The notes under the pieces were generated by a model, which was given only the letters and a program-made list of their open reading frames with translations, was not told where the DNA came from and did no database searches. The position numbers were made by a program, and so were the translations under genes. Below, in pieces: positions 57,053 to 64,000 of a DNA stretch of 64,000 nucleotides (position 1 is its first letter; each line of letters starts with the position of its first letter). The stretch is from Desertimonas sp963733085 (lineage in GTDB: Bacteria > Actinomycetota > Acidimicrobiia > Acidimicrobiales > Ilumatobacteraceae), in contig CAVTBY010000009.1 in the NCBI GenBank assembly GCA_963733085.1, positions 62,001 through 126,000 of the forward strand, given 5' to 3'.

Positions 57053-57824
57053 TCACCGCTCAACGGATTGCTGGCCGCCGTCGATCTCGAACGTCGCGCC
57101 GGTGACGGCGGTGTTCGTCATGAGGTGGACGGCGAGCGCGGCGACGTCGGCAGGACCGATGACTCGTCGAATCGGCAGCGTTGTCGCGAGCTGTTCGCGC
57201 CGTGCCCTCACCCGATCGCCGAGTATGGCCGCCGAGCCTGATGTGTCGACGAACCCGGCGGCGATCATGTTCACACGGATGGGTGCGAGCTCGGATGCGA
57301 GGCTCTTCGTCATTGCCGAGAGCGCAGCCGTGATCGCTGAAGTGAAGGCGGCTCCACCGTTCGCATGCCGACCATCGGTGCATCCCGTGAAGAGCACCGT
57401 TCCACCCGGTCGGACGGTGTGCGGGGCCTCGCGAGCGACCTGCAGCGGAAGCAGCAGATGCGCCTCGAGGTCCGGACGTGCCGCGTCGACGTCGAAGTCG
57501 GCGAGCGATATGTCGCGGGGACCCGGTCCGGTGACCAACACGTGGTCAATGGGCGTCAGCAACTCGTCGAAGAACCTCCCGAGCCGCTGGAAGTCCGTCG
57601 CGTCGAAGGCGGCGATGCTGCCGTCAACCTCGAGACCCGCGAGCTGCACACGTTCGAGGGTCGCGGCCAGTGATGATCACCCTGGCGCCCTCTTCGTGTG
57701 CGCGCCGTGCCGTCGCAAGGCCGATGCCGGCGCTCCCACCGATCACGAGCAGCGACTGCCCGGCGAGCTGGAGGCCGCGCGGGCTGCTGCCGGGCCTGTT
57801 GGGCACCAGGCCACCATGCGACAC
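57053..57824 (-). CDS. Short-chain dehydrogenase/reductase without the Tyr-Lys catalytic pair (one frameshift)
   Basis: About 256 aa. GTG 57824 opens toward LQLAGQSLLVIGGSAGIGLA (NAD(P) TGxxxGxG-like) and EEGARVIITGRDPRT. Near 57650 a shift leads to LAGLEVDGSIAAFDATDFQR, HVLVTGPGPRDISLADFDVD, GGTVLFTGCTDGRHANGGAA, FTSAITAALSAMTKSLASEL, RVNMIAAGFVDTSGSAAILG and VTGATFEIDGGQQSVER. Where classical SDRs have YxxxK, this protein has FTSAI, so both catalytic residues are replaced. It is divergent from LAL copy 3 (114-base gap) and first of the hydrolase operon. Confidence 0.83.
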
Positions 57825-57938
57825 CGGCCGTCTCGTCGCACCAGGGGGATCGCCCGGTCAATGCGTGCCCGCAATGTTCGGTGCGACCAGGCGGTACTGT
57901 GTCTCGACGCTGGCTCGGACGCCGTGGGAGGTTGGCCG

Positions 57939-60661
57939 ATGAGTGTCCTCGGGCGACACGCCGAGTGCCAGGTCCTCGACCGACTCGTGGCGGACGCAGT
58001 TGCCGGGCGGAGTGGGGTCGTGGTGCTGCGCGGGGAAGCCGGTATCGGCAAGAGGCGCTGCTCAGCTACGTCGCTGACCGCGCTGCGGGGGTGCGCCTCG
58101 TCAGAGCAGTGGGTATCGAGTCGGAGATGGAGTTGGCGTACAGCGGGCTGCACCAGCTCTGTGCGCCCATGCTCGATCACCTCGAGCGACTCCCGTCGCC
58201 CCAGCGCAGGGCGCTGGCGACCGTGTTCGGCCTGAGCGAGGGGTCACCGCCAGACCGCTTCCTGGTCGGGCTGGCGACGTTGACGATGTTCGCCGAGGTC
58301 GCCGAGCAGCAGCCGCTCGTGTGCGTCGTCGACGACGCCCAGTGGCTCGATCAGGCGTCGGCTCAGATCCTGGCGTTCGTCGCCCGCCGGCTCCTCGCTG
58401 AGCGCGTGGCGATCGTGTGCGCCGCCCGAACAGGAGTAGGCGACGAGATCCTGGCCGGCCTTCCCGAGCTCCGCGTCCGCGGACTGGGCGACCGCGACGC
58501 GCTTGCGTTGTTGCTGGAGAACCTCCAGGGTCCGCTCGATGCCGCCGTCAGCCAACGGATCGTCAGCGAGAGCCACGGCAACCCGCTCGCCCTGCTCGAA
58601 TTTCCTCGTACATGGAGCGTGGCCCAGGTTGCCGGCGGTTTCGAGTTCTCCGAGGGTCTCGGCATGACGGGCCGGATCGAAGAGAGCTACGTGCGTCGCC
58701 TACGCCAGCTCCCTTCCGACACACAGCTCTTCGTCCTGACCGCGGCCGCCGAGCCTGTCGGCGACCCCGCAGTGCTCCGCCGTGCCGCCGAGACCCTCGA
58801 GATCGACATGACGGCAGCCGAACCCGCCGCCGATGCCGGGCTGCTGAGAGTCGGGCGACGGGCGGAGTTCGCTCACCCGCTCGTTCGCTCGTCGGCCTAC
58901 GGATCGGCGTCGATTCATGCCCGCCGCCGGGTGCATCGTGCGCTCGCCGACGCCACCGACGTCGAGACAGACCCCGATCGACGGGCCTGGCACCGCGCGA
59001 GCGGCACGCCGGGGCCCGACGAGGAGATCGCCACCGAGCTCGAGCGCTCGGCGGGACGCGCGCAGGCCCGCGGTGGCATCGCCGCCGCAGCGGCGTTCCT
59101 GCACCGAGCAGCCGAGCTGACATCGGACCCGGCACGGCGTGCGGACAGGGTGGTCGCAGCGGCTGAGGCGAGCTTTCAGGCCGGTGCGTTCGACAGCGTG
59201 CAACGCCTCTTGGCCACGGCGGAATCACACGGGCTTGACGGGTTCCTCGGCGCCCGAGCCTTGCTCCTTCGCGGCCACGTGGCGGCGGTGCTCGGCTACG
59301 GCGACGACGCCGCGCCACTGCTCCTCCAGGCGGCGAACAAGCTCGAACCATTCGACATCGAGCTCGCTCGCGTCGCCTACCTGACCGCGTACGGCTCCGC
59401 GATGTCCGCCGCGGCATCTCGGACAGGCGGGCGTCTTCCTCGAGATCTGCCGAGCCATCGCAGACCTTCCTCCGCCCCATGGAGCCCCGGACGCCAAGAG
59501 CCTCCTGCTGGAAGGGCTCGCACGGATGCACACCGACGGACGCGCCGTTGCGACACCGATCTTGCAGCGGGCGGCGAGCGCCCTCGCACAGATGCCCGAG
59601 GAGGACGTCCTCCAATGGGGGTGGGTCTCGCCGATGGCCAGTAATGCGACGTGGGACTCGGACGGCTCGAGCGCGATCTTCGAGCGCCAAGCCAACATCG
59701 TTCGAAATGCCGGAGCACTCGCGGAGCTGCCGATGTATCTCTCCGCTTTGGCGCTGGACAGGGTGTGGAATGGAGACCTCGCGGCGCCCGACTCCTCATC
59801 GCCGAGAGCGACACCGTGGCCGCGGCAACCGGGAGCCAGCTCCCTCCATTCGCGGCGCTCAGGCTCTTCTCGATGGAAGGCAAGGAAGCCGACGCCTCCG
59901 CGCTGATCTCGGCCACGATCGAACACGCCACCGCACGGGGGCAGGGTCTTGCGGTGAGGGTCGCCCAGTGGGCGGCCTCCGTCCTGTACAACGGCCTCGC
60001 CCGCTACGACGAGGCGGCGGCGGCAGCGCGCCAGGTGACCGCGAACGACATCGATCCCTATCCACAGATGTGGGCGCTCCCCGAGCTCGTCGAGGCAGCG
60101 TCACGCGTCGGCGAGATCGAACTCGCCAGCGAGGCGTTCGAGCGTCTCGTCGAGATTACGCAGCCGGCCGGCACCGACTGGGCGCTTGGCACCCAGGCTC
60201 GCTCGCGAGCCTTGCTCAGCGACGGCGAGAGCGCAGACCGTCTCTACCAGGACGCAATCGACCGGCTCGGCAGGACCCGCCTGCGCCCCGAGCTCGCCCG
60301 CGCGCACCTGCTGTACGGGGAGTGGCTGCGCCGCGAGGGCCGGCGGGTTGATGCCCGTGAGCAACTGCGCAACGCCTACAACCTGTTCATCGCAATCGGG
60401 ATGGACGCGTTCGCCGAGCGCGCCCGCCGCGAGTTAGCCGCAACCGGGGAGAAGGTCCGCAAACGCAGCCCCGAGACTCGCAACGATCTCACCCCGCAAG
60501 AGGAGCAGATCGCCCGGCTCGCCCGGGACGGACTGTCAAACCCGGAGATCGGGGCGCAGCTCTTCATCAGCGCGAAGACCGTCGAGTGGCATCTGGGCAA
60601 GGTGTTCGCGAAGCTCGGGATCAGCTCGCGTCGGCAGCTTCGAACGGCTTCCGGTGCCTAA
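57939..60661 (+). CDS. LAL-type AAA/LuxR transcriptional regulator, copy 3 (three frameshifts)
   Basis: About 907 aa repaired. ATG 57939 (GGGAGG upstream) opens MSVLGRHAECQVLDRLVADA, then VVVLRGEAGIGK. The first shift, near 58053, lies inside the Walker A motif; reading resumes LLSYVADRAAGVRLVRAVGI, PLVCVVDDAQWLDQASAQIL (Walker B) and AEFAHPLVRSSAYGSASIHA. Shifts near 59420 and 59790 bridge EICRAIADLPPPHGA, LQWGWVSPMASNATWDSDGS and LLIAESDTVAAATGSQLPPF. The LuxR domain is LTPQEEQIARLARDGLSNPE, FISAKTVEWHLGKVFAKLGI. It probably controls the divergent SDR/epoxide hydrolase operon. Confidence 0.87.
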
Positions 60662-60904
60662 CCGCACCGGTCGCCGCGTCTGACGGCGAGATGTCGGCTC
60701 TCGAATCGCGCTGAACGCGCAGCCTGCTGACGCTCGCACGAGGCCGAGACGCTCAGTCGAAGGACATCGCCGGGGCACGTACCGGGGAGATGCCCGGGTG
60801 CGACTGGAGACGGATTGGACGACTGTGCGGTGCACGACACGTCGCGTCGCACACGAGCCGCCGGGCAGAGGGCACGCGCACATCAACATGCAGAGGAGGA
60901 TGGC

Positions 60905-61624
60905 ATGTCCGCAACACAACATGCGACCAGGGATCCGTCGACGTTTGATCGAGTGTGGCGCGGAAGCGGCATCGCGTTCGTCGTCACCTTCGTCGCCTCG
61001 TGGCTCATCTACGGTGCTCAGCCCGACATCGGCGCGTCGGCCGACACGCTGGCTTCGTTCTACGAGAGCGATCGCACGCGGCTCCTGATCGGGTCGTCGC
61101 TTCTCGCGCTGGCCCTTCTCAATTTGCTGTGGTTCGCCGCTGCCCTCGCATCCACCCTACGGGACGCAGGGCAAGGCATCTGGGGCGCGGCGGCAACAGC
61201 TGCCAGCACGGCGCTGGCCACGCTCATCTACGTGCGGATCTTTGTCGGCGCTGGCCTCGCGTACTCGATCGCCGGGTATGGCAACGACGCCGTCACGACC
61301 GGGTTCAACGACCTCTCCCAGGTCCTCCTCGTAGTCGCTTCATTCCCAGCAGCGATGCTCGTCATGGCCGGGACCTTCGGGCTATGGCAGGCGGAACAGA
61401 TCTCGACCGGACCGTTCGTGGCCGGGGTCGCCGCTTTGGTGCTCGTTCTCCTGGGCGGTACGACGTGGGCGAACGATGGAGTGTGGGCACCAGACGGTGC
61501 CTATGCACGAGTGATCTGGCCGATCATCGCCCTCGTCTGGATCGCGATCGTCAGCGGATTCCTCTACACGCGTAGCGCCGCCACGGCGCCTGCGGAGCAC
61601 TCCGCGTCGATCTCTGTGGCTTAG
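60905..61624 (+). CDS. Multi-pass membrane protein of unknown function
   Basis: A 239-aa integral membrane protein with about six helices: GIAFVVTFVASWLIYGA, LLIGSSLLALALLNLLWFAA, GAAATAASTALATLIYVRIF, LSQVLLVVASFPAAMLVMAG, GPFVAGVAALVLVLLGG and VIWPIIALVWIAIVSGFLYT. The loop DIGASADTLASFYESDRTRL resembles small actinobacterial DUF4386-like proteins. AGAGGAGGATGGC precedes ATG 60905. It follows LAL copy 3 by 243 gene-free bases. Confidence 0.82.
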   Translation: MSATQHATRDPSTFDRVWRGSGIAFVVTFVASWLIYGAQPDIGASADTLASFYESDRTRLLIGSSLLALALLNLLWFAAALASTLRDAGQGIWGAAATAASTALATLIYVRIFVGAGLAYSIAGYGNDAVTTGFNDLSQVLLVVASFPAAMLVMAGTFGLWQAEQISTGPFVAGVAALVLVLLGGTTWANDGVWAPDGAYARVIWPIIALVWIAIVSGFLYTRSAATAPAEHSASISVA

Positions 61625-61755
61625 CCAGCCACCCCGTTCCTGTCGCGATCACGCTTCGTCTCAGCGGCAGGGCGCATGAGGCGATCGCCCCGTCAGCGTC
61701 AGATCGTGGCTGATCAACCCTGCATCTCTTCAATCGAACACACGGAGTAACGACC

Positions 61756-63369
61756 ATGATGTCCCACCTAAAGAATCGCCGGCTCGCAACCCGCTGGGCC
61801 GCGACGACCCCCCTGATCCTCACCCTGGCAGCCACTGCAGCAATCATCGACACCCGCGTCGTTGTAGCTGATGCGTCCTCGGATCCAGTTGTGGAGACCG
61901 AGGGTGGTGCGGTTGGTGGCGCGGCGGTGGACGGGGGATTCGTGTTCCGCGGCGTGCCGTACGCCGCGGCCCCGACCGGGCCCTTCCGGTGGCAGGCACC
62001 GCAGCCCGCACCAGGATGGGAGAACATCCGTGATGCGACGGAGTTCGCGCCGAGCTGCCCACAGCAGGCGGGTCCATTCGCGCCGCCTGCGCCGCTCGAT
62101 GAGGATTGTCTGTATCTGAATGTGTACACGCCGGCCCTTGGCGATGCCGACGATTCGGGGCGCCCGGTTCTGGTGTGGATCCATGGGGGTGGCTTGGCCA
62201 TTGACGCGGCTCGGAACTATGACCCGACGATGCTGGCGGCTGAGGGAACGGTGGTCGTCACGATCAACTACCGCCTCGGCGCGCTCGGGTTCCTGTCGCA
62301 TCCCGCGCTGGCGTCGCAGCCGGGCGGGCCATCCGGCAACTACGGGCTGATGGATCAGCAAGCTGCGTTGGCTTGGGTGCAGCGCAACATCGGCGAGTTT
62401 GGCGGCGATCCGCGCAACGTGACGATCGCCGGTCAGTCGGCCGGCGGCTTGTCGGTGCTCGCCCACCTCGTTGCGAGCGACTCCGAGGGGCTGTTCCAGA
62501 AGGCGATCGTGCAGAGCGGAGCCTTCGCGCTGACACAGCTTTCGCTGACCGACGCCGAGGCGTTCGGTCAGAGCGTCGCTGACGCCGCTGGCTGTGCGGA
62601 CCAGACCGCGGACTGCCTGCGCGATCTGCCGGTGGATGCTCTGGTGAACAACTTTCCGACCGCGGCGATCCCCGGTGTCGTTGACGGCGAAGTCCTCACG
62701 GAGTCGATCGGCACGGCGTTGGCTGCTGGCCGGTTCGCCCGGGTGCCGATCCTCAACGGAATCAACCACGACGAGGAACTCCTCTTCGTCGCCGGACTTG
62801 GTGTGGCCGTCAGCGGCGGGACGTTCGTGCCGCTGGACCCGCCGGAGGTCACAGACGAGAACTATCGGCAACAAATCGAGTCGACGCTGGGAGTGTCCGA
62901 GACGCGGGCGACGGCGATCGCAGACGAGTATCCGACCAACCTGTACCCATCGCCGACGGTTGCCTTGAGCGCGTTGGTCGGCGACGCCAACTTCGCCTGC
63001 GTGGCACTGCAAATGAACGAGTGGACCTCTGCGCTGGTGCCGACGTTCGCCTACGAGTTCGCCGACGATGCAGCGCCTCCACGAACTGCGCCGATTCCCG
63101 CTGCGACCCACGGTTCGGAGCTCCCATATCTCTTTGATCTGCCGAACGCGCCGCTCCAAGATCCGCTCAACGCCGAACAACAGGAACTCGCGGGCACCAT
63201 GCGAGCAGCATGGGCCAACTTCGCCGCGACCGGAGACCCCTCAACAGCCGCAGTTTCCTGGCCGTTGTTCGACGACGGCGGGCAAGGGCTTTCGTTCGTT
63301 ACACCCGAACCACAGATCGACACCGAGTTCGCGTCCCGCCACCACTGCGCTTTCTGGGCCACAGAGTGA
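61756..63369 (+). CDS. Secreted type-B carboxylesterase
   Basis: A 537-aa carboxylesterase of the cholinesterase-like family. Signal peptide: NRRLATRWAATTPLILTLAA, TAAIIDTRVVVADA. Family motifs in order: GGFVFRGVPYAAAPTGPFRW, LDEDCLYLNVYTP, VLVWIHGGGLAIDAARNYDP (oxyanion hole), VVTINYRLGALGFLSHPAL, NYGLMDQQAALAWVQRNIGE, NVTIAGQSAGGLSVLAHLVA (Ser), NGINHDEELLFVAG (acid) and AATHGSELPYLFDLPN (His). Length and triad are complete. Secretion implies hydrolysis of extracellular esters. Same strand as the membrane protein and LAL copy 3. Confidence 0.94.
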   Translation: MMSHLKNRRLATRWAATTPLILTLAATAAIIDTRVVVADASSDPVVETEGGAVGGAAVDGGFVFRGVPYAAAPTGPFRWQAPQPAPGWENIRDATEFAPSCPQQAGPFAPPAPLDEDCLYLNVYTPALGDADDSGRPVLVWIHGGGLAIDAARNYDPTMLAAEGTVVVTINYRLGALGFLSHPALASQPGGPSGNYGLMDQQAALAWVQRNIGEFGGDPRNVTIAGQSAGGLSVLAHLVASDSEGLFQKAIVQSGAFALTQLSLTDAEAFGQSVADAAGCADQTADCLRDLPVDALVNNFPTAAIPGVVDGEVLTESIGTALAAGRFARVPILNGINHDEELLFVAGLGVAVSGGTFVPLDPPEVTDENYRQQIESTLGVSETRATAIADEYPTNLYPSPTVALSALVGDANFACVALQMNEWTSALVPTFAYEFADDAAPPRTAPIPAATHGSELPYLFDLPNAPLQDPLNAEQQELAGTMRAAWANFAATGDPSTAAVSWPLFDDGGQGLSFVTPEPQIDTEFASRHHCAFWATE

Positions 63370-63412
63370 GCACAGCATTCAGCAACGTGTCACTCATATG
63401 GAGGAGACAGAA

Positions 63413-63823
63413 ATGAGCACCACGGACGTCGAAATGCTCGGCGAGAGTACACCGATCACGAAGACCGTGGACCTCAAGCTCGAGGGTGTGGTCATCCCGG
63501 TGTCGAACGTCGAGCGCTCCAAAGCGTTCTACGCGAACCTCAGCTGGCGGCTCGACGCCGACTTCGACAACGGCTTCCGCGTCGTGCAGTTCACGCCGCT
63601 GGGTTCGGGCACGTCGATCCAGTTCGGCGCGGTGGGCACACAACGGCGCAACCGGTTCGATCATCGTCAACGGCAACAAGGTCGCCGACGACCAGATCGA
63701 GAAGACCTTGGCCAGGTGATCACGCCGCACCCACTCCGATCAGACGGATCTGGCACATCCAGCGGCTTCGGATCGTGGCACACGGACCGCGATGGAGAAT
63801 CGTCTCCTCGCCGCACCGAATGA
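63413..63823 (+). CDS. VOC-family protein, C-terminal half degenerate or frameshifted
   Basis: GGAGGAGACAG precedes ATG 63413. Residues 1-75 are typical VOC: TVDLKLEGVVIPVSNVERSK, AFYANLSWRLDADFDNGFRV, VQFTPLGSGTSIQFG. After GAVGTQ (about 63645) the literal frame becomes Arg/Gln/Asp-rich (RRNRFDHRQRQQGRRRPDRE) and no longer resembles the fold. An alternative frame stops at 63719 with IIVNGNKVADDQIEKTLAR. A normal VOC would have another 50-60 residues, so this copy is probably shifted or decayed. The same family is truncated at 52.0 kb. Confidence 0.65.
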   Translation: MSTTDVEMLGESTPITKTVDLKLEGVVIPVSNVERSKAFYANLSWRLDADFDNGFRVVQFTPLGSGTSIQFGAVGTQRRNRFDHRQRQQGRRRPDREDLGQVITPHPLRSDGSGTSSGFGSWHTDRDGESSPRRTE

Positions 63824-64000
63824 CAAGACATCGACACCGCTGGAACCGACGAGTCCGTCCAGCGGCGTTCGGAGCGCGTCGCGCTGGTTCTACGCCGCTG
63901 GCTGGGGCGGTTTCGGCCAGCCCGACGATCTCGACGTCACCGAACCTCACGCGGTCACGGTCAAGCGGAAGGGTCAGAATGGTGATCGCCGTTGTCACGG
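63792..64000 (+). CDS. Start of an unidentified gene (runs off the right edge)
   Basis: Open frame of at least 69 codons: MENRLLAAPNDKTSTPLEPT, SASRWFYAAGWGGFGQPDDL, DVTEPHAVTVKRKGQNG. The Trp/Gly-rich middle looks protein-like, but no domain is recognisable, and another frame at the end (MVIAVVT) could instead be a real start. It overlaps the tail of the VOC frame, itself doubtful. Confidence 0.35.
   Translation, partial: MENRLLAAPNDKTSTPLEPTSPSSGVRSASRWFYAAGWGGFGQPDDLDVTEPHAVTVKRKGQNGDRRCH

Noticed and set aside
61768..63180. 470-aa minus-strand frame
   Set aside because: Antisense to the complete carboxylesterase with its catalytic triad; no independent evidence.
26321..64000. Prophage or conjugative element
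   Set aside because: No integrase, capsid, terminase, relaxase or type IV secretion gene is visible; only the tRNA fragment and gene content suggest an island.
1..64000. CRISPR array
   Set aside because: No regularly spaced direct repeats with unique spacers were found on either strand; the repeats seen are hairpins or pairs only.

Overview
This window is GC-rich, dense DNA with many GTG/TTG starts and 4-base start/stop overlaps. The gene content points to an actinomycete: DevS/DevR-type two-component genes, a SARP-type regulator, an Rv2632c-like small protein, LAL-type LuxR regulators, a mycothiol-type ArsC and an NhaA-DsbA fusion. An acidimicrobial (Ilumatobacter-like) source is plausible but not proven from sequence alone. 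No rRNA, complete tRNA, CRISPR array, intact transposase or phage gene was seen.

1-26.3 kb looks like ordinary chromosome. It holds an ABC exporter, a coupled amino-sugar operon (SIS, ROK kinase, nagA, nucleosidase) with a divergent DeoR regulator, an ECF42/DGPF pair framed by hairpin repeats, a copper oxidase / MBL-rhodanese / histidine kinase / response regulator series, D-2-hydroxyacid dehydrogenase, a GNAT-acyl-CoA synthetase fusion, a CoA transferase, a 1157-aa membrane-anchored SARP-kinase-propeller-solute-binding fusion, a TRAP-type binding protein and a toxin-antitoxin pair.

26.4-64 kb looks accessory. It starts at an orphan 3' half of a tRNA-Gly gene, the classic footprint of an integrated element. 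Next come an arsenic cassette (ArsR, VOC lyase-like, aquaglyceroporin, ArsC), NhaA-DsbA, an RHH/Doc toxin-antitoxin pair and stress genes. From 29 kb to the right edge there are nine alpha/beta-hydrolase-fold genes, four from one close subfamily. They are interleaved with three paralogous ~910-aa AAA/LuxR (LAL) regulators, two SDR-type genes, VOC proteins and a sulfite-oxidase-like / flavin reductase / DUF6510 redox module.

About eighteen genes carry apparent single-base frameshifts whose reading resumes in another frame. They are rare before 24 kb and frequent after it. Several lie at short homopolymers, so sequencing indels are a serious alternative to true pseudogenes. Affected genes are annotated over their reconstructed span. 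The most unusual items are the SARP-kinase-receptor fusion, the LAL-regulator/hydrolase island, a pair of small paralogous proteins of unknown function, the tRNA-derived boundary, and a hairpin that contains the stop codons of two convergent genes.
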